Positions 9,118-20,769 of a stretch of DNA of 64,000 nucleotides are shown here, piece by piece. The notes below the pieces were generated by a model, which did no database searches, was not told the DNA's origin, and saw only the letters and a program-made list of their open reading frames with translations. Origin of the DNA: Tricholoma matsutake. Its lineage: Eukaryota > Basidiomycota > Agaricomycetes > Agaricales > Tricholomataceae. The DNA is taken from the NCBI GenBank assembly GCA_026075535.2, contig AP026538.1:1302001-1366000 (forward strand), read 5' to 3'. Position 1 is the stretch's first letter. Every line of letters starts with the position of its first letter. The translations under genes and the position numbers were made by a program.

Positions 9118-12100
9118 CTAGTACATCCCAGTAAAATCTTCAGGCTCTCTGTCGTCTTCTTCCCCCTCCCCATCCTCTATGTCATCCATTTCAATGTCGT
9201 CCCACCCTTCCAAGTCAAGGTCTTCCAAACACAGCTCTGGTTTGTCCGACTCATAACCCATGTCACTACCTCTGTTGTTGGCCTGTGCAAGAGACTCTCC
9301 CAATGCTTCCTGCAGCCCCAGACCTGGAGCCTGAGTTTCTTGGGTGTCCTCAGTCAGATTGGAAATGCAGCCTGAAGTGAGTGCTGACTGATGTGCATGA
9401 AAGTGGCCAACACCCAGCCCCCAGTGGTAGCACATGAGAAGATCCCTGTCAGAGAACCTAGGGGAACAGAATGAAATCAGAAGCAGCAAGTAAGCAATAA
9501 ACACACTGGTTAACATAGTATTGATTGTAATCTTTACTATCCTTGGTGCAGCACGAGATGCCAATCCCATCCACTCGTCATTTTCCTTTTGCAAAGGCTG
9601 GTAAGATGTGACACCCACGCAGGACATCTTTCAGATCCACAAAACCAAAAGAACAATTTTCGTTCATAGGAGGGAAGCAGACAGAGTCTAGCTTGGAATT
9701 ACTCCACCCTGAAGACCCTGGATTAACAACCTCAAACCATCGCACCCACAAAAAATCGAAGCGGCGAGCTTCAAAATCATGCATGCCAGGCCCAGTATAG
9801 ATTGCATTTACGTGATATCTGCCGAGGACCCGTGCATACAAGAAATGATGTGGATTCGAACTCTCCACATCATCGGCAAGAAGCATGACGTTACAACAAG
9901 ATGTCCCTGGGTTAACAATGTCAGTCCCATGCTGAACGTCATAAGTGGTAAAGTGGAATTGAATAAGCTTGTGGTGGTATATGCAGTCATTCTTCAAGAA
10001 CATGAAATTGCATGCATTTCTGTCGGGGCTATGAAATAGTCCAGTATCTGAGCCTGTTCTGAAGCTGGAAGGCTCTGAAAGTGATTCAGCTTCCCAGAGC
10101 AATGCTGTTTGGATTCGGGGAAGTAGATGCTCTCTTCACTTTGGTAAGAAATTCTGCGTGAGGGGTTAGTACAAATCAGCAGAAGAATACAAAGATTGTT
10201 CACCTTGATTGTGGGATCACCCTCGTTCTTTTGTAGGAAGGTCAGTATGTGTACAGAACATTTCTGGGACTTTCCTATGTTGTACTGTACCCCAGGGTCA
10301 TGTGTAACATCCTCTGGCTCTATTTCTGAGGATGGGCTAAGGGGTTGACAATCCAGCCTCTTGCGGATCATGCTGATACGGTGCTCTCGTCGCTCAATCC
10401 TCGATATTTGCTGTGGTATTGATCGGCCGCTAGACCAAAGTGACTGAGTTTTGGATGTTCGGTGCTCGAGCTCGCTCTGATGCCCACCGCCACCGTAAGC
10501 AATGTTACACAAAATATCATGTAAAAGCTTACTGATTGAGTGGAATATGAGTCAGTTGTACCGAAGCGCTGGATGGTGTCAACATAGTCGCCAAGTGCAT
10601 GGTACTTATAAGTCCTCAGATTGAGCTTCTTCTGCTTCTGTGCATTACTGCTGGATGCCATAGGTCCTCTTGATCCAGACACCACATTAATTGTGGATTT
10701 CTCCCGACGTCGTTGCCGAGCAGCATGCTCGCGTTCCAACTCTCGAGTCTCGAATGCTTCACATGTCTTTTCCTCAAATGTGCATAGGCTGTTTCCTAGA
10801 GATGTAGTGACATGAGATAAAATGTCCAGAGTCACATCCATGTGCATGCCGAGCTTGGCAAGACCATGCCAGTGGGCTAATTCAAATAAGAGCTTGAGAA
10901 CATATGTATTGTGGGGTTCAGGCAGAAGACCATCAAAAATGGATATAGCACACTATGTGAATGATATCAGTCAAGTCGAGAATACTAGTGATAACACCCA
11001 CTTGTTATCCTCGTAATCATGAGCAGTCATCTTCTTCAATTCCGACCGGTTCGACCTTATTTTTCTTATGCCATCAATCCCGAAAGGAGGAATCTCTCAA
11101 AATCTAATGGAAATATCAGTACCAAGCCTTCTGAGGCTTCGAATGATGCTTGCCATCTATCTAACTCGTGCTTGAGGCTTTCATTTTGGCAATCTAGAAT
11201 GCATAGTAGATGTATGAAAACTGCCTTCCAGACACTGAGCTCAACCTCATGCATGAGATCCACAGCAAGCATGCTGAACATGTTGAAACCAAATGGCGCC
11301 AGCTTGCTTGAAAATGCATTCTGACAAAGCATGAGCATTAAAGTCAACCATCAGAGAGGTAAGAAGGTCATACTGCTGTTGGAACAAGAGAATCTTCTTG
11401 TAGGAGATCTTCCACTGCCATACTATCAACCACATAACCCTGCTCATATATCTTCTCGTGCACTGTCTCAACATGATTACACCATTTCACATCATCAATC
11501 TAGGCAAGAGTCCTGTGCTGTGTCATATCTCGATGCATCCCCATATTGGCAACACGATCTAATGGTATGAGACAACGAGGACAAGGGCACCGACCAAGAT
11601 TACGAATGCTAGCTATAAGAATTCTTTCAAAACTTTGAGTTAAAGATGCCAGCATTCAAAAGAATCTTGGCTTACTTCTCCTTGTAGTCCGCAGAATATG
11701 TAAATATATGAGGGTAAAAGCGACGCCGAATGCCATCACAGCACATAATCACGATTCCATGCTCATAAGCTTCCAGGAATTCATCATCAAGGATGATCTC
11801 CCACTGAGCATTATAGATTTCTCAATGACAATGGGCCATGAATGCTCCATTTGGGCCCTTTCCACCCAGGTGCTCTGGGGTGAAGGCTTTAAATGCATCT
11901 GGGAGCTGTCATTCAAAAAGGAATGAGGATCACATACTAGTGCAAAGTTAATGAGGTCCTACTCACTGTCTCTAGGTAGGTGATGTGCTCAAATGCTTGA
12001 CAGGAGGGCTTTGACCTTCTGTCCTTCGACTCATTCCCCATCACAAGATAAATTGGCCATAGTTTAGCAGTGCTGAACGCTGAGAGCTGAGTACCATCTG

Positions 12101-13553
12101 AGGCGAACATAAGACCCACTACAACTCTCTGAAGGTCGCATCCCGGCTCTCTGGGAGAATCCTGAAGGTCATGGTGAGCCTCAATGAATGCCTCTGAAGT
12201 GTAGAGTTCTCCATGAGCTTTGACTGGTTTAGAAGCTTCAGTTGGTTGCCAAAATAACTCATACAGCTCGAAATGGAGGTGTGGATGGTTAGAGGGATGC
12301 ATAATTTTCTCCCTAATCACCAACACCAGCTTGCAGTGATGAAGCATTCCCGTGTTGAACTCCTTTTGCCCTGGATGCAGCGACCTTCTGGGGAATGGAA
12401 CCTTGATCTTGATTGGGGTTCTAACCCACCCGCTGTTATCCTCTTTGTCCTCCCAGCCTTCATCATTCGAGGGGTTGCATGGCTGATCTCCACTCAGCTG
12501 CGCATTAATAAGCTGCCAGTTTGTCCCTGAAACGTCCTCAGGTTGAAAGTTGGATGCCCGACTATCTTGATGAGATCCTGAAAGCCAGATTGCGTTTTCT
12601 TTAACCCACCGTTCCAATACCATTCTCCTAGTAAAAATGATGACTGATTCGGATATGGGTGGTAAGAGTCAGCTGGATGGTCAGGGAAAGTATCCAGGGA
12701 TGTATCCATCAGGTCATCGCGCATTATATTCTCGTTGGGATCGTGGCCTGGGAAATGAGTTGCATGATACTGCCAGAAAAGGCCAAATTTATTCCATATG
12801 GATTTCAGCAGTCTCCTGACATGGGAATGAGCATTTGAGGGTTGCTCGGATGAGGGTGATGCTGGTATGGTAGCTGGAGACGTGGTTGGCGTGCATTCCG
12901 ACACTTCTGGTTGAGGAGCTGGAGGAAGTGCCGCTGGAGGTTCAGGTAGTGAATCCCGGTAGCACTTGGGTAGTTGGCAGTTTTCCCAGCGACCCCTGCG
13001 CTCTGCCAGTGGTTGATCCAAGTCTTCGTCATTCATGGAGGCACTCTAACCGGTATAATAGCAATTCAATGAGCAATGAGCTGCACCAACATCATAAGTC
13101 TTACTTCATTTTGCATGGCGAGTGCAACATTGTTTAATTCTTGTTCAACAGCTACATTTTGGTCCACAGGGCTTTCCGCAGTTGTGCTTTGCATTACTTC
13201 CGTTTTTCAACGCTTCTTGGCATCGTTCATGGAGGCACTCTAACCGGTATAATAGTGATTCAATGAGCAATGAGCTGCACCAACATCATAAGTCTTACTT
13301 CACTGAGTGCAACATTGTTTAATTCTTGTTCAACAGCTACATTTTGGTCCGTAGGGCTTTCTGCAGTTGTGCTTTGCATTACTTCCATTTTTCGATGCTT
13401 CTTGGACTGCCAGACCTCTTTAGCTTTCTCCAGACCACTGGAAAGCTGTTTCTTCATCTTCTGGCAACTACGCTTGTGAAAAGTATAGGCTTGTAGTACA
13501 GAGAATGTGCGCCCGCAAACACAGACTTGACACCAGGCTGGCGGCAGGTCCAT
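9118..13553 (-). pseudogene. Plavaka-type DNA transposase gene, decayed
   Basis: A cut-and-paste transposase of the fungal Plavaka group (CMC/EnSpm-like). In order on the minus strand: an N-terminal Cys/His finger (CQVCGRTFSV-like C..C..H..C, 13553-13300); a low-complexity linker (ERRGRWENCQLPK, 13036 on); a core with FLLGEWYWNGG, GELYTSEAFIEAH, PGCDLQRVV and LWPIYLVMGNESKDRR; a middle part with LGRCPCPRCL, DLMHEVELSVWK and YKYHALGDYV..IQRFGTTDSYSTQ; and a C-terminal part with TGPGMHDFEARRFDFLWVRWF, DVLRGCHILPAFAKGK and RDLLMCYHWGLGVGH. At least four short introns fit the frame changes. Decay signs: a frame change near 12550 between GHPTF and FQPEDV with no obvious intron, and in-frame TGA codons after LPK (about 10127) and after AFAKGK (about 9578). 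The product would be nuclear; as it stands it is probably inactive. Confidence 0.75.
13032..13405. repeat. 194-bp tandem duplication spanning an exon-intron junction
   Basis: Two direct copies (13032-13220 and 13226-13405) differ by a 10-nt indel and a few substitutions. Each contains the end of transposase exon 1, a GTAAGACTTAT donor and a CCGGTTAG acceptor. The 59-bp intron is therefore duplicated (13298-13240 and 13104-13046), leaving a 135-nt internal exon (13239-13105). Confidence 0.85.
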
Positions 13554-13559
13554 GGCGAG

Positions 13560-14020
13560 ATAATGAGAATGGTGGTGGGCAGAACTCTGCTAACAGTGCG
13601 ACGTCCAGAAACCTCAGCCTGACTGGAGGGCTCAACGTGAGAAAACGATTGCTAGCATGTATGAGTCAATTTATGAATTGACAGTCAGAGTCTGATATTG
13701 CCGGATTAGTAAAAGGCCATAAGTGTTGGGCGCGCTACGGAGGCATTGTATTAGAATGAGGAAATGTTCAAGTTAATGCTAAGGGATGAGTGAGCTTACT
13801 GTTGTCATTCCCATCAAACTTGCACTTTGAAGTTTCCTATTTCAAATTATCCCAAATCATCGGTGGATATCATCAATAGTTGTAGCACCATACCTTTGCT
13901 TTGACCATGTATGATGGGTTATACTAAAATGACTCAAGCTGGAAGTTGGGACAATGTGGGGACTAATAAAACAGAAGGATGTTCACAGATAATAAGATTT
14001 TACAAGATACACTATACATA
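13560..14020. other. Intergenic stretch between two minus-strand genes
   Basis: No supported coding frame. This would be the promoter side of the Plavaka gene and the 3' side of the 14-16 kb gene. No TATA box or terminal inverted repeat could be assigned with confidence. Confidence 0.4.
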
Positions 14021-14025
14021 GGTAA

Positions 14026-16097
14026 TTATGGAAGCTGGGTAGGAACAACTGTGGCACGGCCAAATAAACAATAGAAAGTTTGTGTATAAAAACGAGTGAT
14101 GTGGTCCTCAAGTTGCTGGACATCTGCTTCAGTATACATATCATGTGAGGCCAGATCAAGTAGTAAAAGAGGCGTCAGCTTTGGTCCATCCCAATCCCTC
14201 ATCAATGCCCTCACCGCCAGCAAAAATGGTAACCTTTCTTGCCAGTCATGAGCTTGCAAACCAAAATTTGCCCGCTGTACATTGGTGACAACTAGCGAAG
14301 GTACATCGAAACACTTTAGCACCATAGCCTGCCGCTCATGTTCACCCCAGTGGGGTGACAAGCCTGAGGCATGTGTGTCAAGGGCCAAAAGCTCAAAGCG
14401 GAAATTAAGCTCAGTCAATTCCCATAGTATTTTCTGTGCCTCATCAACTGGCACTGTGGGACAACTGTCAGATGGTGGAGGACAAAGGTCAATCTGCAGT
14501 TCATCCAAAGCATCTGCAAAGATGGCCTTGACTTGTTCAAGTTGACGAATTAAACTTGGCTCGTGGCTGCATGCCACAAGCCCATCAAGAAGAAAATCAT
14601 GCCACTGTTGACCGGACAAGGGAGATGCTGAGCTTTCTGCTGAAAATACTTGTAAGATGCAGGCAGGTTGAAATACTTTCCATGTGGCAAAGAATTTTGC
14701 ATGGCGAGCCTCATTGGTGGAAGCAAAAATCGCTGCCTCAGGAAATAGATAACATGTGTGATAAGATGCTGGGGGTTCGTCCCTTTTAACCACCTTCAAT
14801 GCATCACACCAGGCAGGAATTGGGAGTGGCATGAGGGGGCTCTCATACACATCAAACTTGTCGTGGCCCATTGGCAGATTTGAAGATTTCTGCTTATTAT
14901 CTGTCGTGGGAGGGTGAGTTGACGGATGACAAAACAACTCTGATTACTTATGAAGAACTCCTTTTCCCTTACCCTTGTTGGCACCATATTGTTGGCTAAC
15001 TCCCCCAATGGCCCTGGTGCCTGGTCCGTATTTTGATCTTACTAAGACTTCTACGTGTCCTGATGCAGATGTATTCATTTCGCTGGCATGGAGGGTGAAC
15101 AGATCTGGATAGTGCAGGAAGTTGCGAGCATACAGTAAGATTGCCTCATGCTTGTGATGAGAACTAGCCGGGCCCCAGTATATAATAGGGTAATTGAAGC
15201 AGTGTGGCTCAAAGCAGATCCCATAGTGGCACAGTACCATAAGCGGGACAACTGCAAGTATATTTGTTTGGCCAAGGTCCGAGGCTGGCCATGTCAACCA
15301 GAATGGAAGGCCTGCATGGAAAAAGTCCTGTGCAATGCAAATATCATTGGTGAAAACACCAACAGTGTCAGCAACTTTGACTGATGGGGAGCCCACTCCC
15401 AACCTAGTTGAGTCCATCCGGAGTTTGTACACCTCCATGTAATCCAACATCGCCATTACATCAAGCCAACACCTTTGCACATCCCTCACACCAAACGCCA
15501 TCTGACAGAAGTTCGTCCATACCAACCCAAGATGGACGAGGCCATGCTCGATCATTTTAACCATTGGACCAAGGGTAGATGGCGCCCGAGATTTAAATGA
15601 ATTTGACATGAATGCTTGGACCCAAGATAACAAAATCGACACTGAACACTTCAGCTTGCCCAGCTTCAAATCCGATAACTTGCCAAGGCCCCAAATGGGG
15701 GATGCTAGGTCCCTCAAGGGTATGAAGTCCTCGTGCATAGGTTCCCACCATATAATTAAATGGGCAGAAAGCGATTTAGCCCTAGGAATTGCACCGTGGT
15801 GACAGTTAAACACATTATAAGGCTGTGGCCAGAGAATAGGATTGTCATCTGCGTAGAGGCTGTCGGCGCGCATCATTACTTTATGGTCTCCAGCTGGCAG
15901 TTCAGGGATGAAGGTTCGATTAGGAGTGGTGACAAAATATTCTCCGTCGAAGAGGAGAGCCCCGACTTTGCCATCTGTCGCACCAATGGGCCCTGTAAGA
16001 ACACATTCAGCGGGGAAGCCATCACAAACTCAAGATTCAACACACTATAATCAACTCGAAACCTCAGCAAATCATCATCCACAAGCATGGCAGTCAT
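14026..16097 (-). CDS. Multicopy conserved hypothetical gene (Agaricomycete-type)
   Basis: I recognise the protein type from many Agaricomycete genomes but know no function. Segments: MTAMLVDDDLLRFRVDY (16097 on); SLYADDNPILWPQPYNV and HLIIWWEPMHEDFIP; QRCWLDVMAMLDYMEVYKLRMD; PASDLGQTNILAVVPL; then a Lys/Gly-rich linker; then FPEAAIFASTNEARHAKFFATW, WELTELNFRFELLALD and FYTQTFYCLFGRATVVPT at the C-terminus. A clean phase-1 intron (14972-14901, GTAAGG...CGACAG) joins the two long frames. One apparent single-base deletion near 15878 (AAG TAATG) separates the first 73 codons from the rest, so this copy may be inactive. Fragments recur at 7298-7540 and 27400-27590. No catalytic motif or membrane segment is evident. 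Its multiplicity and repeat flanks suggest it travels with a transposon. Confidence 0.6.
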
Positions 16098-16099
16098 TT

Positions 16100-16530
16100 T
16101 GATGAGTTCCTGCTAGCCATGAGAATACTACTTAGTACTAGTAAGAGAGGTACAAGCAAGGGCTTACAAATGATGTAAATATAGCATTGAGCCTTCAAGT
16201 TCAAGGCGCCAAAGGCGTCCACAGACAACTTGACGGAATCCAAATGTAGGATTGAGTGACAAAAAGTCAGACTCAAGGCAGGTGACAAAAAGTCAGACCT
16301 GCAGGTGATGAAAAACGAGTAGGAGAAAATGGAGCGTGGAAAGAAGTGCCAAGCTTCAAGTTGGAAGTACACTTCAAGCTTTCAAGTTCAAGTTCAGGCT
16401 CAGGCTCTTGAACTTGAAATGTCTGACTCAGCTGTCTCAAGTTCTCATGCTAATGTAGGGTTAAGGCTAACCATGGGCAAATCTTACACAGCCACCGAAA
16501 TTCAAGTTCAAAGTGGTGGCAGCCCTTGTT
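16100..16530 (-). repeat. Shared upstream repeat block, copy B
   Basis: It lies immediately 5' of the hypothetical gene. Reading on the minus strand: GTGGCTGTGTAAGATTTGCC...TTAACCCTAC (about 16508-16443), a CTTGAACTTGAA-rich tract, then two GTCTGACTTTTTGTCAC motifs (16298-16282 and 16272-16256) and TTTGGCGCCTTGAA text up to the start codon. Its distal part matches 24620-24960 on the plus strand, including TTCTCCTACTCATTTTT and ATTTACATCAT. It could be a conserved promoter/leader or an element terminus. Confidence 0.7.
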
Positions 16531-16695
16531 CTTGAAGCTTAAAGTCCGAGTCTCATTCTCGTCATATCTTGCCATATTCCTGGCTGCAGTTAAAAGTGCT
16601 GGTCTGACTTTTCGTCACCTGCACTGGTGTTGAGTCTGACTTCTTGTCACTCAAGTGCCATAACTTGAAGTTCAAGGTTGCAGTGCTAGGCCAAA

Positions 16696-17715
16696 ATGGC
16701 CAACCAGGAGAAATTTCATACCACAAGCACCTTTTTCAAAGACATTCCTTGGAAAACAGATGTTGTCTCTGCCCCCGGTGGTCTTGATAAACTAGAAATG
16801 GCAGTATCTAATGTGTGTGTGAGTTGACTCACTTTTCAATTATTTTCTGTTAATGCTTATTCTGCTAAGGCGTACTTGGGTGTGATTTGTGAGCAGGAGA
16901 ACTTGTGCCAATCTGGGTCAACATACTTTACAGGAATGGAGAACTTGATGGTCCTGCAAAGATTTTGTCTAACCGGTGACTTTCCTGAGAAAAAGGCTGA
17001 CATACTTGTGAAGGAACTTCTGAAGTATAGCCTCCTGGATGTAGTCGCATTTGTTTTTGATACGGCATCAGAGAGCAATTCCAAAGAAAGGGGGGACATG
17101 CCATTCGTTGATAAGATTGTGCGTCTCTTTTTCTCTGTAACACTACTTGCCTGTTTAAAAATATACCTCTCAGGGCCATGCAACTATGGGTGACTGGCCC
17201 AAAGTCATCAAAACTGCGATTGGAAGCATGGAATCTGATAGCACATATATGTTTCTTAATGCAACAACTGTTGATGATCGGCTCTCTGCCTGTTATCACG
17301 CGGTTTGTCATGCCACTGGGAATGTTCACAGGGCAAAGATTATCCAAAACTTTGCGGCTGCTGCATTTCATCTGTCCTATCTTCTCCGAGTACGTGTGCC
17401 GCACTCTCCATATTTGTTTCCCCCAACACTTTAGTCATCAGGGTAATTTGTACTTGCCCAATGACAAGAATGATCTCAAGGAGGCACTTGGAAAGTAAAG
17501 GCATAATTTTATGACAGACCTTTCCTAATGTTCACAACGTGTCAGATATGGCATTTCAGTAGACCATGAGAATTTTGACATAGCACCAGAAATGTTACAA
17601 AACCCTTTATTTATCGCTCTTGCCCTTTCACTGGTATTCCTCCTTGTCAATCGTTTGTTAATAAACATGTCTTTTGGGAAGACGAAAATGTTTGAGGTAT
17701 GAGAGCACTTGAAAC
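16696..17715 (+). CDS. Conserved hypothetical gene upstream of the JmjC gene
   Basis: An ATG at 16696 opens MANQEKFHTTSTFFKDIPW. An intron-like GTGTGTGTGAG...CTAAG break leads to a frame with ENLCQSGSTYFTGMENLMVLQRFCLTGDFPEKK and LLKYSLLDVVAFVFDTASES, then YGDWPKVIKTAIGSMESDS and FAAAAFHLSYLLR, then PLFIALALSLVFLLV near 17610. Exons are short, with plausible introns between them. I know similar segments from Agaricomycete hypothetical proteins but no function. It runs in the same direction as the JmjC frame 110 bp downstream and could be its 5' part. The promoter side carries two GTCTGAC motifs (16602 and 16634). Confidence 0.45.
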
Positions 17716-17824
17716 TGGAAGGACACCGCTGATTCCTAAATGTTATTATAGCTCTGGAAATCATTTGGTAACAAATGACCCACCATAATTAGAAAGGTTG
17801 AAAAATGACTATTAAGAGTTATAT

Positions 17825-20436
17825 TTGATATTGCCACCACAAAAACAACCGCAACGATTCCAGGGTTGTTGGTGGAAGCATTCACAGATATCTCTGGAGG
17901 ATGAGAATCCTAGCGCAATGGATGTTGACGTGGATACAGGAGATGTTGCAAACCGAGGAGAACAATCTGGTGTGGTGGATGTGGACATGAGAGAGGGCAG
18001 TATGAATGAGCATGACAAGGCTCCAAACAACGCAACTCCAGAATCAAACCCCCACAAGATGCCTTCACCCTCCGATGATTCACTCTCCACTAAAAAGGAC
18101 AGTCCAATCGCTGGAGAAAAGCAAAAGAACCCGATGCGAGAGGCAAAAACAAAGAAAACAGACCAATTGCCCCTTCCACCGCCAAAAACAAAGTTAAAGT
18201 CCAGGTCAAGGCCAAGGCCAAAACCAAAACCAAAGCCTGAATCAAAAATTCAATCTGGACCGCAGTCTGTAGATGCCATGGAGTGCAACTATTTTGAGGA
18301 GATTGAATTCAGAGGTGTTAGTAGACTTGTTGATATCATCAACTTAACGCAGGATATGGTCAGTCATTTGCCATCTTAAAAGAACACAATTTATCGTCCT
18401 TTGCAGATTAAACCTGAAAAACCAAACCTTTCAAGAACTCGAAAGGCATGCATGGTTATATGTATGATAATTCATACCTAATAACTCATATTCCATCTAT
18501 AGAAACAATTTGTAGGCAAATCAGTATCGCTATGGGCTCCTGGGAAGGATGACTATAAAGACTGCCGACCTCTGTGGATGGCTTGTCTGGAGGAGAGTGC
18601 ATTTTGTATACTCTCAAAGCAGGAACTCGGGAGCAAGAGTGACCAAGAGATACAAGCAATATTCCGCCGAAAACATGTTGTAATACATGACCAATTTGAG
18701 CCTACACTTGCTTTCAATGAAAAGGGTTTGAAAACATTAGGGGACCTGTACAAGTCTGTGACAATTCATGGTGTGTTTGAAGCATACTCTTGTTGTGTTT
18801 GGACATCCTGATTATGTGCCAGATTACTCAATTGAAAACTCCTTCGAAGCCGAATCATCTCGCCACCTGAAGGGTACTTTAGAAGATATGCTGAGGTGTC
18901 ATAGGGAGAAAAGTAAAATCCTCAATGCACTGGACTGTCTGCCCCTCATCCTCCCATGTCGTTTGCTTCTGATCTTGCAGTGTTCAGTGCCACCATCGAT
19001 TTACTGATGTGTAGCTGGGCTATTTCATTTCCAACAGCAAGTACTAGATGGGGCCTTGCGGCAACATCAGGTGCCCACCATCTCTGGCATATTGATTGCA
19101 ATGGCTTCTGCACTTACATCGACACCCAAACTGGCATGAAATGGTGGATCATTGCAAAGCCCAAACCTGGGTTGATGCATTTCTCTGATGCTATGCTATT
19201 CACTGAAGAATATGATATTTCTGCTGCCAATCTGGAGAAGTGGGACCTTGAGGCAGTCCTTCTTTGTCCCAGATCCCAAATGTAAGTTGTGTCTGCTTGG
19301 CACCCCTGTATTCATAACCATTGTCCTATAGGTTAATGTGGCCAAACACACCGCATTTTGTTGTGACACCAGAATCTGCAATTTGTCATGGAGGTCATTT
19401 TTACGCGATGTCCATGATCCAAGACACGGTTTTCAGGCTTTATCATATGTTTGTTGCTAGCAAGAGGGTGACGAACACGGAACACAGTCATGATGCGCAT
19501 CTTCTATTTCAAAGGATGGTTACTTATCTTCACTATGTTCTTGTCAAGCGCGGGTCTAAACTAGATTTGTCGACACCACTGCCCACTTGTCATATTCCCG
19601 ATGTCTCCACCTTTGAAGGGGTGCTTGACCTGTTCATGTTATGCGTCGTCATGGAACTTGGGGATCTCATCAACCCTCTGGCATACAGGAAGAAATATCG
19701 ACATGGACCTAAACATGACCATGATCAGCTGTGCACTATCCATGCCCATGGGCTATCTAGGGACCTTCGTCATTGGTGGTGTGCATGCTATCTGTTTCTC
19801 AACCCCGAGAAGGAATCATTCATCGATGGTGGCCTCGTATTCAAGGACCTACTCTCCCAGCATATTGTAGCACTGATCTCGTATACTAAGACTATGGCAG
19901 AAGAGAATGATGCTCAAGGTGAAGTGTTGGAGTGCACAGCAGATGTTCTGATGGATTTACTGAAGAAGTATTTCCCTTATGATCTGCATTTTGGGGTTAG
20001 CAAGGGCTTCGAGTGGGCGGGACCAAGATACGTTGTTAAGGCTAGGGCAGGAGTGTTATCCTCATACACGAGATGTAGGTATTACACTTTCTTTAAACAC
20101 AATCTACTTACAAAGACATCGCAGGCCATGATACTCGGGGCAACTCCTGTAGACCTGGACTTCATACAGCAGTACAACAATCTGGTTATGGAATCAGATT
20201 CTGACATGAATTCCTCAGATGACTCTGACCGTGACAGTGAAGAAAGTGATTCAGACAGTGATGATGAAGACCAGTCCAGGAGTGATGATGATGGTGATCT
20301 GAGCAACTCAGATGATGATGGTATATCCAATGTTCAGACCATCTTCACATGCTCACCGACAGATGTCATAGCTGATTGCTCACGTCCACGCAAACGCAGG
20401 AGATGTGACACCCTACCATCATTACAGTCACTTTAG
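17825..20436 (+). CDS. JmjC-domain protein, probable 2OG-Fe(II) oxygenase
   Basis: Likely a nuclear oxygenase; the JmjC family includes histone demethylases and hydroxylases, but the substrate here is unknown. The N-terminal exon (17825-18360) is acidic then basic and Pro/Lys-rich (PKPKPKPE), typical of a disordered tail. An intron (GTCAGT...CTATAG) leads to KQFVGKSVSLWAPGKDDYKDCRPLW. The catalytic part has RWGLAATSGAHHLWHID (Fe ligands His and Asp of HID, near 19090), YIDTQTGMKWWIIAKPK, a second intron near 19285-19331, and MWPNTPHFVVTPESAICHGGHFYAMS (distal His candidate). The C-terminus is strongly acidic (Asp/Ser-rich, about 20200-20330) then basic (RKRRRC). A frame change near 18930 (after KILNALD) may be a frameshift or an undetected intron. 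Confidence 0.65.
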
Positions 20437-20685
20437 CATTGTCCAGTCCCTCTACGAGGTATCGACACTTGCTCATACTCGTATGAGGGTCACAAGTCTA
20501 AGGCTGTTGTATCATGATCACTGTGGCCAGTGTGATGGTGAACTTGAAGACCCAGTTCAGTGATACTCCCATAGGCAACATTTCTTCTATTTCAATCTCT
20601 GTGCACAGGTAGCATCTCTCTATATAACAGATTTTCTATGTATATGTCTTCTTTCAATATGTCAGCTTGGCCTAGGACATTGAAC

Positions 20686-20766
20686 TTGAATTTTGGGACC
20701 GTGCCATCAAATTTCAGTGGCTGTGTAACATTTGCCCACAGTTAACCTTAACCCTAACATGCATTC
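20686..20766 (+). repeat. Inverted partner of the 16.4-kb block
   Basis: TTGAACTTGAATTT, GTGGCTGTGTAACATTTGCC and TTAACCTTAACCCTAACAT occur in the same order as on the minus strand at 16520-16440, with a 17-nt insertion after TTGAATTT. The two arms lie on opposite strands on either side of the 16.7-20.4 kb genes. Confidence 0.65.
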
Positions 20767-20769
20767 AAA

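Noticed and set aside
20735..20765. Telomere-like TTAACCCTAAC tract
   Set aside because: Only one or two imperfect units, inside a repeat block that also occurs at 7.97 and 16.45 kb.
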